Positions 13,617-21,703 of a DNA stretch of 23,260 nt are shown here, in pieces. The notes beneath the pieces are model-generated. The model ran no database searches, had not been told where the DNA came from, and saw only the letters and a list, made by a program, of their open reading frames with translations. Position 1 is the first letter of the stretch, and the number at the start of each line of letters is the position of its first letter. The position numbers and the translations under genes are program-made. The stretch is from CAZADA01 sp964568975 (lineage in GTDB: Bacteria > Pseudomonadota > Alphaproteobacteria > Caulobacterales > Maricaulaceae). Where the stretch lies: NCBI GenBank assembly GCA_964568975.1, contig CAZMSO010000046.1, forward strand, positions 1-23,260, read 5' to 3'.

Positions 13617-14327
13617 ATGGCCCGCTCCTCGCCCCGCGCACCGTCACCCTCCGCGCAGGGCGCGGGCGGACGGCGTCGCGCGCTGTGGTGGGCGCCGAAC
13701 GCGCTCACCCTCACGCGCTTGGCCCTCGCACCCGTGGTGCTCGGGTGCCTGGTGATCGCCTGGCGGACGCATGCAGCGCACGGCGGGGGCGAAAGCGCCT
13801 CGGGCGCGGCATGGACGACGGCGGCCGGCGCGGTGTTTCTCCTCGCGGGCCTCTTGGATTTCGCGGATGGCCGCCTGGCGCGGGCGCTGGGTGTGGAAAG
13901 CCGGTTCGGCGAGTTTTGGGATCCGGTGGCGGACAAAGCCGTGATTGGCGCGGCGTTGCTTGGGCTGGCGGCGGCGAACCCAGCGCTCGCGCCGGCGGCG
14001 GCGCTCATTGTGCTGCGCGACGTGGCCGTGACGGTGATGCGCACCACGCCCGCGGGCGCCGCGGTGCGCGCGCCGAGCCGGCTCGCGAAAGCGAAGACGG
14101 CGCTTGGCTTTGTCGGGGTGGGCGCGGCGTTGCTGGCGCACGCGCCCGTGGCGCTCGCCGGCGCGACGCCAGCCGCAGAGACAAGCCGTGCGGCGCTGGG
14201 CGTCGCGGGCGCGGTGCTGATCCACATCACCGCGGCGCTGTCGGTGTGGACGGCTCTTGGGTATGCCCGCGGCGCGGGTCGCGCGACGCCGACAAACGCA
14301 CACGTGGAGTCACGTGGGCCGGATTAA
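13617..14327 (+). CDS. pgsA: CDP-alcohol phosphatidyltransferase, probably PgsA
   Basis: A 236-residue integral membrane enzyme. The family signature D-x2-D-G-x2-A-R-x8-G-x3-D-x3-D is complete in DFADGRLAR...GEFWDPVAD (about 81-107). With this position next to uvrC, common in alphaproteobacteria, the likely reaction is CDP-diacylglycerol plus glycerol-3-phosphate to phosphatidylglycerol phosphate; a different alcohol acceptor cannot be excluded. Around 25 residues of basic/Ser-Pro N-terminus precede the first span, and five or six spans follow. The ATG at 13617 is preceded by GAAAGG; the frame is open to 13443, but that region is the shadow of the small upstream gene. The stop codon lies inside a hairpin (14314-14335). 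Confidence 0.9.
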   Translation: MARSSPRAPSPSAQGAGGRRRALWWAPNALTLTRLALAPVVLGCLVIAWRTHAAHGGGESASGAAWTTAAGAVFLLAGLLDFADGRLARALGVESRFGEFWDPVADKAVIGAALLGLAAANPALAPAAALIVLRDVAVTVMRTTPAGAAVRAPSRLAKAKTALGFVGVGAALLAHAPVALAGATPAAETSRAALGVAGAVLIHITAALSVWTALGYARGAGRATPTNAHVESRGPD

Positions 14328-14335
14328 CCGGCCAC
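14314..14335 (+). terminator. Hairpin overlapping the pgsA stop codon
   Basis: GGCCGG (14317-14322) pairs with CCGGCC (14328-14333) around ATTAA, and GT/AC pairs extend it past one bulged G. The loop includes the stop codon. There is no T-run, so it is a weak candidate for ending or stabilising the uvrC-pgsA message. Confidence 0.45.
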
Positions 14336-14413
14336 TAAGCGCCATGTGGGCATACACGCACGGCCGCACCGCCCCCTTGCCGCGGCGGATTTGCCCACGG
14401 AGGAGCAGCGCCC

Positions 14414-15772
14414 ATGGCCTCGCCCGAGCTTTCAGAGCGGCTGCAATTTGCGCGCATTGACGACGCCACCCGCGACGCCCTGCGGACCTTGCGCCCGCTT
14501 CTGCGCGCGGAATTGCCCGCCATCCTTGACCGCCTTTATGCGCACATGCGCGTGTGGCCCGCGGCGTGGAAGCACTTCCAAGGGGGCGAGAGCATCGTCG
14601 CCCACGTCAAAGAAAAACAGATCGAACACTGGCTAACGATTGCTGACGGGACATTCGATCAGCGTTATGTCGACTCGGTCACGAAGATTTGGCGCATTCA
14701 CGCCAAGCTTGACCTGAGTCCCTCGTATTTTGTCGGCGGATACTCGTTCATCGCCAGCGAAATCTACGCCTGCGTCATGAAGGCTTATGCACCGCGCGGG
14801 CTCGCCGCGCTGTCCTCGGGCTGGCGCGCGAAAGTCATCGAGATGATCAATGCGGTCAACCGCGCCAGTCTCCTTGATTTGGGCATCGCTACGGAAATCT
14901 ATGTGACGGCCAGCGAAGAGACTAAGCGCGAAACGCTCAACGGCCTCGCCGCTGAACTCGGCGACGTCGTGTTGACGGTCGTCAACAGCGTCGCGGCGAA
15001 ATCGGAAGAGCTTGAAGCAACCGCGCGCGCCATGGCGCAAATCGCCGACAACACCTCCGCGCGCTCCACAAGCGTGTCCGCCGCCGCTGAGGAGGCGAAG
15101 TCGAGCGTGTCAGTGGTGGCCACGGCCACGGATCAGTTGGGCTCATCCGTCTCTGAGATCGCTGATCAGGTGAACCACTCCACCAAGATCGCCGCTGACG
15201 CCGTCGCGCGCGCGCAGCAAACGAACGACACGATTGAATCGCTGTCGAAAGCCGCCGACAAGATCGGCGAAGTGATCAACATGATCTCCGACATCGCTGA
15301 ACAAACGAATTTGTTGGCGCTCAACGCCACGATTGAATCCGCGCGGGCGGGCGAGGCGGGGCGCGGCTTCGCCGTCGTCGCCTCGGAAGTGAAGTCGTTG
15401 GCCACCCAAACCGCGAAGGCCACGGAAGACATCGCCGCGCAAATCCAAGACATGCAGAGCATCACGCGCCAATCCGTCGACGCCATCAGTTCCATTCGCG
15501 AGACCATCAACGAAATGAGCCAAGTGTCGACCGCGATCAACGCCGCCATTGAAGAGCAAAGCGCCACGACGCGCGAAATCGCCCGCAACACCGACGAAGC
15601 CGCCAGCGGCGCCCAGGACGTGTCGCGCAACATCGTGGAAGTGCTTGAGGCCGCAAAAGAAACAGGCTCAGCGGTCAGCGACGTGGTCTCCGCCTCCGAA
15701 GAGCTGGGTCGTCAAGCGACGATGCTCAAGGATGAAGTTTCCTCCTTCCTCGATCGCATCCGCGCGGCGTGA
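14414..15772 (+). CDS. Globin-coupled methyl-accepting chemotaxis protein (HemAT-like)
   Basis: A 452-residue soluble receptor. Residues about 5-160 form a protoglobin sensor with the proximal heme ligand H96 (KIWRIHAKL), and residues about 170-450 form a long coiled-coil methyl-accepting domain with the highly conserved hairpin tip EQTNLLALNATIESARAGE (about 296-314) that contacts CheA and CheW. There is no membrane span, as in HemAT proteins, which steer swimming by binding oxygen at heme. It ends in DRIRAA without a CheR/CheB-tethering pentapeptide. GGAGGAG sits 8 bases before the ATG. No che genes are in the window; the PAS kinase follows after 89 bases, and may share its signal. Oxygen as ligand is inferred from the family. 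Confidence 0.95.
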   Translation: MASPELSERLQFARIDDATRDALRTLRPLLRAELPAILDRLYAHMRVWPAAWKHFQGGESIVAHVKEKQIEHWLTIADGTFDQRYVDSVTKIWRIHAKLDLSPSYFVGGYSFIASEIYACVMKAYAPRGLAALSSGWRAKVIEMINAVNRASLLDLGIATEIYVTASEETKRETLNGLAAELGDVVLTVVNSVAAKSEELEATARAMAQIADNTSARSTSVSAAAEEAKSSVSVVATATDQLGSSVSEIADQVNHSTKIAADAVARAQQTNDTIESLSKAADKIGEVINMISDIAEQTNLLALNATIESARAGEAGRGFAVVASEVKSLATQTAKATEDIAAQIQDMQSITRQSVDAISSIRETINEMSQVSTAINAAIEEQSATTREIARNTDEAASGAQDVSRNIVEVLEAAKETGSAVSDVVSASEELGRQATMLKDEVSSFLDRIRAA

Positions 15773-15861
15773 CCGCACGCCCGCGCCTCCATCCTCAACG
15801 CATGTGTCGCGTCCGCTTCTCACTCCCTTTGTGACGACGCCCCGAAGGATCCCCGCCTGCG

Positions 15862-17418
15862 ATGGCTGAGCCGACTTGGGAATCCGTCGCCGCCGCGTGG
15901 GCGCCCACGCCGCTGGCGGTCGTCGACGCCGACGGGCTCGTGGTGTGGACCAACGCGGCCTTTGCAACGCTGACGGGTTACGACCGCGATGAGGTCGCCG
16001 GGCGCGCGCCCGAGACCGTGTTGCGCGGTCCCGCGACGGACCCAGCCGCGGCGGAGGCCCTGCGCGACCTCAGCGACGGACGCAGCGACGAGCCAGTGGC
16101 GGCGTTGCTCCACCGGAAAGACTCAACGCCGGTATGGCTGGAGTGCGCCGTCGCCCACCCAGGCGATGGCGAGGCCGGCGGTGAGCACGCCGTCTGGTCA
16201 TTCCACGACATCAGCGCGCGCAAGCAGGCCGAAGCCGCCCTTGCAAAGCTCGATCGGACCGTCGCGGAAATCGAAATGATGGCGGGCATCGGCAGCTGGG
16301 AGCTCGACCTTAAAAGCAACACGGTGGCGTGGTCAGAAGGGGCGTATCGATTGCAGGACGCAGATTCCCGTCTGCGCGACATGCCGTTGTCGGAAATGCT
16401 CGATCGGTTTCCCGACGACGCCCGCGATCTGTTGATTGAAACGATGGAGCGGCTGGTCGCGGACCGCCGCCCGTTTGGCCTGGAGTTGCCGTTTACGACG
16501 CGCGCCAACCGGCGCGTGTGGCTGCATGTGCGCTGCCGCGCGAATGTGAATCCCTTCACGGGCGAGGTCGATCGTCTCTTCGGAGTCATTCAAGACATCA
16601 CCGAGCGCCGGGAGTATGAGCGCGAAGTGCTTGAGGCGCGTGAAGACGCCGCCCGGGCCGATCACGCAAAAACTGCGTTCCTCGCCAACATCAGCCATGA
16701 GATCCGCACGCCGCTCAACGGTGTTATGGGCATGTTGCAATTGATCGCTCAAGAAAAACTCGAGCCTGCGACTTTGTCGCGGGTGCAAACGGCTTACAAT
16801 TCTGCGGAATCTCTCTTGGCGATCCTCAACGACATTATTGACATGGCTCAGCTTGAGGCGGGTCAATACCACATTCGCGATTCCGTCTTTGATCCGGGCG
16901 TGATTACCCGCGAGGCCTGCGCGGTGTTTGAAGCACAAACGGCCGATAAAGGCCTCGCCCTTGAGGTGGAGATTGATCCGCGCACGCCGCGGTCCATGGC
17001 TGGCGACGGCGGGCGCGTGCGTCAGGTGCTGACCAACCTTATCTCCAACGCCGTGAAGTACACAGACTCAGGCAGCGTGCGCGTCCATGTTCAATGCCGC
17101 GGCGATCTCTTGCGTTTCATGGTCACTGACACGGGCTGCGGCATCCCCCGAAATCGTCACGCGAAGTTGTTTCGTCATTTCGCGCCTCTCGACACCGCAG
17201 AAAACCGCCGCCACGGCGGCGCAGGCCTTGGCCTGGCGATCAGCCGTAATCTGGTGGAGCGGATGGGCGGGGCCATCGACCTCGACAGCGATGAGGGGCG
17301 CGGCACGCGGATTTGGTTTGATTTGCCAATGACTGGAGCCCGCGCCGAACGGGCTGGCGCGCCATCACGCGCTCACGCCGAGCCGCTGAACGGCGCCGGC
17401 GACGCCGCGACGCCTTAA
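15862..17418 (+). CDS. PAS-PAS histidine kinase
   Basis: A 518-residue cytoplasmic kinase. PAS 1 covers about 5-118 (WTNAAFATLTGY, ending in FHDISARKQAE); PAS 2 about 135-250 (IGSWELDLKSN..WSEGAYRL, ending in IQDITERREYE); HisKA has phosphoacceptor H279 (NISHEIRTPLNG); HATPase_c has N396 (SNAVKY), DTGCG (423-427) and GGAGLGLAI (452-460). The last 30 residues are low-complexity. There are no membrane spans and no receiver, so its regulator lies elsewhere, or it phosphorylates a stand-alone receiver. The ATG at 15862 has GAAGGA 12 bases upstream, somewhat far. It follows the globin receptor closely, and may be co-transcribed. The PAS ligand cannot be predicted. Confidence 0.93.
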   Translation: MAEPTWESVAAAWAPTPLAVVDADGLVVWTNAAFATLTGYDRDEVAGRAPETVLRGPATDPAAAEALRDLSDGRSDEPVAALLHRKDSTPVWLECAVAHPGDGEAGGEHAVWSFHDISARKQAEAALAKLDRTVAEIEMMAGIGSWELDLKSNTVAWSEGAYRLQDADSRLRDMPLSEMLDRFPDDARDLLIETMERLVADRRPFGLELPFTTRANRRVWLHVRCRANVNPFTGEVDRLFGVIQDITERREYEREVLEAREDAARADHAKTAFLANISHEIRTPLNGVMGMLQLIAQEKLEPATLSRVQTAYNSAESLLAILNDIIDMAQLEAGQYHIRDSVFDPGVITREACAVFEAQTADKGLALEVEIDPRTPRSMAGDGGRVRQVLTNLISNAVKYTDSGSVRVHVQCRGDLLRFMVTDTGCGIPRNRHAKLFRHFAPLDTAENRRHGGAGLGLAISRNLVERMGGAIDLDSDEGRGTRIWFDLPMTGARAERAGAPSRAHAEPLNGAGDAATP

Positions 17419-17432
17419 CGCTTCGGCTGAAA

Positions 17433-17480
17433 ATCTCGCCCCAGATCTCGCACCAGAGTTCGCCCCAGATCTCGCCCCTG
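17433..17480. repeat. Four copies of a 12-bp tandem repeat between convergent genes
   Basis: The unit ATCTCGCCCCAG is read at 17433-17444, then as variants ATCTCGCACCAG, AGTTCGCCCCAG and ATCTCGCCCCTG to 17480. It begins 15 bases past the kinase stop and ends 43 bases before the ilvE stop. A 12-base unit keeps frame, so it could once have been coding (kinase C-terminus read past the stop). A short CGCCC/GGGCG hairpin overlaps the ilvE stop at 17520-17533. Confidence 0.85.
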
Positions 17481-17523
17481 GACGACAGGCCGATCGCGAC
17501 CGCGGGGCGGGCGCCGATTCGCC

Positions 17524-18417
17524 CTATTGGGCGGCTTGCAGGGCCAAGCGCCCGCGCACCAGCTGATCATAATCGTCGATCAGGCCGCGGGTGAGATCCC
17601 CTGGTGCGTATGTGAGCGCGTCAATGCCGGCGACCACGGTGAGTTCGGCGGCGGTCCCGACAATAAAACACTCGGAAAAGAAGGGCAGCTCGTCAGGATA
17701 AATATCGCGGGCGTAGACCGGGATCCCGCGACGCTCAGCCAGCTCAATCACGCTTGCGCGGGTGATCCCGTCCAAGAGGCAATCGGCCGTCGGCGTGTGC
17801 AACGCCCCGTCGCGGGCGAAGAAAATGTGCGCGCCGGTGCACTCCGCCACGCGGCCGCGATAATCGAGCATCAGCGCATCCGCAAAGCCTTTCGCTTCGG
17901 CGGCGTGCTTTGAGAGCGTGCAAATCATGTAAAGGCCGGCGGCTTTGGATTTCACGGGCGCGGTGTCGGGCGCGGGCCGACGCCAGTCCGCCATCGTGAT
18001 GTGGATGCCTTTCAGCTTGTCAGCGAAATAATCGCCCCAAGGCCAAATCGCCACGGCGAGATGAATGGCGTTGTTCTGCGCTGACACGCCCATTTGCTCG
18101 GATCCGCGCCAAGCGACGCAGCGCACATAGGCGTTTTCCAACCCCATGCGCGCTAAGGTTTCACGCTTGGCGGCCTCGATCTCCTCCACCGCGGCGGGGA
18201 TCTCAAATCCCAACAACTCGCCCGAGCGGCGCAAGCGCTCAGAGTGTTCGCGGCTTTTGAAAATCGCCCCGTCATACGCGCGCTCGCCCTCAAACACGCT
18301 GGAGCCATAATGAAGGCCGTGCGTGAGCACGTGGATTTTGGCGTCCGCCCAATTCACAAACGCGCCATTCCACCAAATCACGCCGTCGCGTTGATCAAAG
18401 GGAATTAAGTCCGCCAT
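17524..18417 (-). CDS. ilvE: Branched-chain amino acid aminotransferase (class IV)
   Basis: A 297-residue fold-type IV, PLP-dependent aminotransferase, which makes Val, Leu and Ile from their keto acids with glutamate as donor. HGLHYGSSVFEG (33-44) is the signature near the phosphate site; K158 (VKSKAAGLY) aligns with the PLP Lys of E. coli IlvE; E193 (VAECTG) fits the Glu that contacts the ring nitrogen. D-amino acid aminotransferase or aminodeoxychorismate lyase share the fold, but length and motifs favour IlvE. The ATG at 18417 has AGGAGG 8 bases upstream; the extra frame to 18507 is not needed. It is divergent from the regulator gene at 18599, an arrangement I recall as common in alphaproteobacteria. 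Confidence 0.92.
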   Translation of the reverse strand: MADLIPFDQRDGVIWWNGAFVNWADAKIHVLTHGLHYGSSVFEGERAYDGAIFKSREHSERLRRSGELLGFEIPAAVEEIEAAKRETLARMGLENAYVRCVAWRGSEQMGVSAQNNAIHLAVAIWPWGDYFADKLKGIHITMADWRRPAPDTAPVKSKAAGLYMICTLSKHAAEAKGFADALMLDYRGRVAECTGAHIFFARDGALHTPTADCLLDGITRASVIELAERRGIPVYARDIYPDELPFFSECFIVGTAAELTVVAGIDALTYAPGDLTRGLIDDYDQLVRGRLALQAAQ

Positions 18418-18598
18418 CGCAGACACCTCCTCGCGCGTCGCCAGAACGCGTCGTTGCGCACTGGCCTGCCCCGCGGCGTCGCGCGGGCGGCGACCCCGGC
18501 CGCGCACGCCACTTCGGCGTGGCTCTTGCCGGCGACCGTGGCCACGCGCATTCTCAAAGCCAGCCTCCCAATGTCAAGAAGGCGCAGACCGACGTTCC

Positions 18599-19321
18599 AT
18601 GACGACCACCGACCCTGCGGCTGAGGCCGCCCCCACTCCGCGCGCGCACTTGCTCATCGTTGATGATGATGACCGCATCCGCACCTTGTTGCGCACGTAT
18701 CTGACCGGCCAGGGCTTCGGCGTGACCACCGCGCCCGACGCTGAGCGCGCGCGGGCGCTGTTGGAGGGCATGGATTTCGACCTTCTGATCATTGATGTGA
18801 TGATGCCGGGCGAGGATGGGTTCGACCTCACCCAAAGCTTGCGGACCCACAGCGCGGTGCCGATCATGCTCTTGACCGCGCGCGATTTGCCCGAGGATCG
18901 TATTGAGGGTCTGCGCCGGGGCGCTGATGATTACTTGCCGAAGCCGTTTGAGCCGGAAGAACTTGTGCTGCGTCTGGAAGCGATCTTGCGTCGGGCTGGC
19001 CCGCCGCCGTCGCCGCGGGAGGTGAATTTCGGCGATTGCCGGTTCGACTTAACTGAAGGCGAATTGACGCGGGCGGGCGCGCCGGTGCGGCTGACCTCCG
19101 CGGAGGCGGCGCTGCTCACGGCGCTCGCGACACGCCCCGGCGCCGTCATCAGCCGCCATGAGTTATCAGAAGCCACATCCGCCGGCCAAGAACGCTCTGT
19201 GGATGTGCAAGTGACCCGCTTGCGCCGCAAAATCGAGACTGACCCGCGCCGGCCCCTGCATCTGCAAACAGTGCGCGGCGCGGGCTACAAGCTCGTGGCG
19301 GCGGCGGTGTCGTTGGGGTGA
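18599..19321 (+). CDS. OmpR/PetR-type response regulator
   Basis: A 240-residue transcription regulator: receiver domain (about 15-130) with the acidic cluster VDDDD (21-25), phosphoacceptor D66 (IIDVMMPGEDG), T93 and K115 (LPKPF), then an OmpR-type winged-helix DNA-binding domain (about 140-237; ERSVDVQVTRLRRKIE, GAGYKL). In alphaproteobacteria this regulator, next to ilvE and an EnvZ-like kinase, has been called PetR or OmpR in different species; I give no symbol. The ATG at 18599 has a poor ribosome binding site (AAGAAGG is 18 bases away). Only 4 bases separate it from the kinase gene, so the two are one unit. The 181-base divergent gap must hold its promoter; none is clear by eye. Confidence 0.94.
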   Translation: MTTTDPAAEAAPTPRAHLLIVDDDDRIRTLLRTYLTGQGFGVTTAPDAERARALLEGMDFDLLIIDVMMPGEDGFDLTQSLRTHSAVPIMLLTARDLPEDRIEGLRRGADDYLPKPFEPEELVLRLEAILRRAGPPPSPREVNFGDCRFDLTEGELTRAGAPVRLTSAEAALLTALATRPGAVISRHELSEATSAGQERSVDVQVTRLRRKIETDPRRPLHLQTVRGAGYKLVAAAVSLG

Positions 19322-19325
19322 GGCT

Positions 19326-20807
19326 ATGGCCCAGCTGCGGCCCGGTCGCTTCAGTCATCTGCTTGAGCGTGCGTTGGCGCGGCTGAGGCGCGTCCGCCGG
19401 CCGAAGGATGTCATTCCGAAAAGCCTTTTTGGCCGGGCGATGCTGATCATCGTCTTGCCGGTGGCGATTATGCAAATCGCCGTCAGCTGGGCGTTTTTCG
19501 ACGCGCACTGGGCGACCGTGACGAGCCGTTTATCGGAAAGCGTGGCGGGGGACGTCGCCGTCGTCCTTGATCTTTATGAACAGGAGCCCGGCGCTGACGG
19601 CGCCTTGGCGCTGCAGCCCTTCGCGGAGCGCACGATGGGGCTGTCCCTCGTGCTGGAGGAAGCCGCACAGTTGCCGACGTCGGTCCGCTCCTCCTTCTTC
19701 CGCGTGCTTGACCGCACCTTGCGCAGCGCGCTGTCGGCCAAACTGGAGCACGCCTTTTGGTTCGACACCACACGCTACCCCGCTTACGTGGAGATCCGCG
19801 TGCAAGTGACCGACGGGGTCTTGCGTCTGATTGTGCCGCGCGACCAGGTGTTCGCCACCACGGGCCATATTTTCTTGTTTTGGATCGTCCTCGCGACCAC
19901 GCTGCTGACGGCGGTGAGCCTGATCTATATCCGCAACCAAGCCAAACCGATCGAGCGCTTGGCCGCCGCGGCGGAACGCTTCGGCCGCGGCCAAGACGCC
20001 CCCGATTTCCGACCCGCCGGCGCGCGCGAAGTGCGCCAAGCCGCCCACGCCTTTATGAAAATGCGCGCGCGCATTCAACGCCACATCGATCAGCGCACCA
20101 CCGTGCTGGCGGGCGTGAGCCACGACTTGCGCACGCCTTTGACGCGGTTCCGCCTGCAGCTGGCGTTGTTGCCGGATGGGCCGGAGAAGGAGGCCATGAA
20201 ACGGGACGTGGCCGATATGGCCGCGATCTTAGAGGAGTATCTCGCCTTCGCGCGCGGCGTCGGCGGCGAAGAGCCGGCCCCCGTGGACATCGGCGCGCTG
20301 GTGTCAGAGACCGCCGCCCACGCCGCTCAGGGCGCGGCCAAACGCGCTGACGGCGCGGAGACGGTCGACATTCGCGCTGAGATCGACGTTGCGGAGGGCG
20401 AGGATCTCGTGCTGCCGGTCCGCGCTCACGCCGTGAAACGGTGTGTTGAGAACTTGATCACCAACGCCATCGCCCATGGCGGCCGGGTGGCGGTGACAGC
20501 GCGGCGGGCCTCCGGCGCGATCGAGATCGACATTGATGATGACGGTCCAGGCATTCCGCGCAATCAACGCGAAGAGGCGTTTCGCCCCTTCCACCAGCTC
20601 ACCCATGACGCGGGCTCCCACGATCGGAGCCGACCCCGGCGCGCCGGGGCGGGCGTCAATGGCGAGGGCGGCGCGAAACCCAATCGCATGGGCGTCGGCC
20701 TCGGCCTCGCCATTGCGCGCGATCTCGCCCGCAGCCATGGCGGCGACGTGACGTTGAGCGAAAGCCCGTTGGGCGGTTTGCGCGCGCGCGTGCGCTTGCC
20801 GGCCTGA
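19326..20807 (+). CDS. EnvZ-type membrane histidine kinase
   Basis: A 493-residue inner-membrane kinase, partner of the regulator upstream. Spans at about 38-58 and 180-202 flank a periplasmic domain of about 120 residues; HAMP follows (about 203-255); HisKA has H266 in SHDLRTPLTRFRLQL, the EnvZ/PetR-like form; HATPase_c has the N-box ENLITNAIAHG, DDDGPGI (404-410) and GVGLGLAIARD (456-466). The ATP lid, between FRPFHQL and MGVGLG, is about 20-30 residues longer than usual, with a run of Arg, Gly, His and Asn (about 427-454). The basic first 33 residues are cytoplasmic. GGTGAGG just before the ATG serves as ribosome binding site. The stimulus is unknown; envelope stress or osmolarity is the usual role. 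Confidence 0.94.
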   Translation: MAQLRPGRFSHLLERALARLRRVRRPKDVIPKSLFGRAMLIIVLPVAIMQIAVSWAFFDAHWATVTSRLSESVAGDVAVVLDLYEQEPGADGALALQPFAERTMGLSLVLEEAAQLPTSVRSSFFRVLDRTLRSALSAKLEHAFWFDTTRYPAYVEIRVQVTDGVLRLIVPRDQVFATTGHIFLFWIVLATTLLTAVSLIYIRNQAKPIERLAAAAERFGRGQDAPDFRPAGAREVRQAAHAFMKMRARIQRHIDQRTTVLAGVSHDLRTPLTRFRLQLALLPDGPEKEAMKRDVADMAAILEEYLAFARGVGGEEPAPVDIGALVSETAAHAAQGAAKRADGAETVDIRAEIDVAEGEDLVLPVRAHAVKRCVENLITNAIAHGGRVAVTARRASGAIEIDIDDDGPGIPRNQREEAFRPFHQLTHDAGSHDRSRPRRAGAGVNGEGGAKPNRMGVGLGLAIARDLARSHGGDVTLSESPLGGLRARVRLPA

Positions 20808-20953
20808 CGACCGCGCCGGCGACTGACTGACGACGCGCCCTGCGCGTTCTTGGCGCGCCATCGCGCTGTCAGCGCCGTTTTGGCGGGTGAGCGCGGGCTC
20901 AATCATTGGGGCGGCGCGGGCGGGCGAACTCATCCGCCGCCGTGAGGCGCGTG

Positions 20954-21703
20954 TCAGCCGGCGGGCGCCTCAGCGTCGCTGCGGTCGCCCCGTTGGTCGC
21001 CGCGCTGACCGTCGCGCGGTCGGATCGGCGGCGGCCCGTCGGGATCGACGGCGGCCTCGTTGCGGCGGTCGCGGCGCCAGCGCCGACGCATGGCGTTGGC
21101 GAAGCCGGAAATGTCGCGCAATTGGCGGTCAAGCCGCGCCATGGTCCGCGCTTGATCGCCGGAGTCATCGCGCATCCACGCCCGCGTCGTGCGCACCAGG
21201 ACGGCGGCAAACACCCGCACTCGCGCGAAGCCCGCCGGGCCCGCGGTGTCCACATCAGCAAGTTCCAACAGCCAGCGCGCGGTATCGACCGTGCTGCGCC
21301 ACGCCCGCGCCGCCAGGGCGGGGTCGCGATCCACTCGCTCCATAATCGCCACCAAGCCGGCGCGGTGCGGCTCCATCGCATCAAAGCGCGCCATGGCGGC
21401 GTCAAACACCCGCTCGCGCACAGTCTCGTCGAGCTCAGGGTGATACGTCGCGGCCGCCGCGCGATCAAAGCGGCGCGCGAGCACGTCCAGCACGTCCGCT
21501 TTCGAGGTCGCGCGTCCATAAAGCGCGTCCATCGGCAAGCCCGCGCGCTGGGCGATTTGGGCGAGGGTGAGCCGCTCCCACCCCAGCTCCGCCGCCAGCG
21601 CGAGCGCGGCGTCGGCGGCGCGCTCAAGCGCATCACTATCCGGTGTCTGGTCCATGGTCGGGATATGGCTGGCGCACCGCGCGCGAGCAAGGCTTACGAC
21701 CAT
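20954..21703 (-). CDS. TetR-like protein downstream of proC
   Basis: A 249-residue protein with an N-terminal TetR-type helix-turn-helix (about 46-68: LTLAQIAQRAGLPMDALYGRA) and an all-helical C-terminal part (MEPHRAGLVAIMERV, TARWLLELADVDTAGPAG). The tail of about 45 residues is Arg/Asp/Pro-rich and charged, probably disordered. The third position of the recognition region reads YGRATSKAD, close to the YxxFxSKxxL pattern of TetR proteins. The ATG at 21703 shares one base with the proC stop (TGATG), suggesting coupling; the ATG at 21655 gives a more usual N-terminus, and neither has a good ribosome binding site. Whether it binds DNA or is a TetR-fold protein with another job is open. Confidence 0.83.
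   Translation of the reverse strand: MVVSLARARCASHIPTMDQTPDSDALERAADAALALAAELGWERLTLAQIAQRAGLPMDALYGRATSKADVLDVLARRFDRAAAATYHPELDETVRERVFDAAMARFDAMEPHRAGLVAIMERVDRDPALAARAWRSTVDTARWLLELADVDTAGPAGFARVRVFAAVLVRTTRAWMRDDSGDQARTMARLDRQLRDISGFANAMRRRWRRDRRNEAAVDPDGPPPIRPRDGQRGDQRGDRSDAEAPAG

Noticed and set aside
13505..14303. Long minus-strand frames opposite pgsA
   Set aside because: The plus frame holds the full CDP-alcohol phosphatidyltransferase signature; these frames are shadows.
20808..20953. Terminator after the EnvZ-like kinase
   Set aside because: Only short stems (for example CGCC-GTTTT-GGCG near 20874) without a T-run are seen; not strong enough to call.
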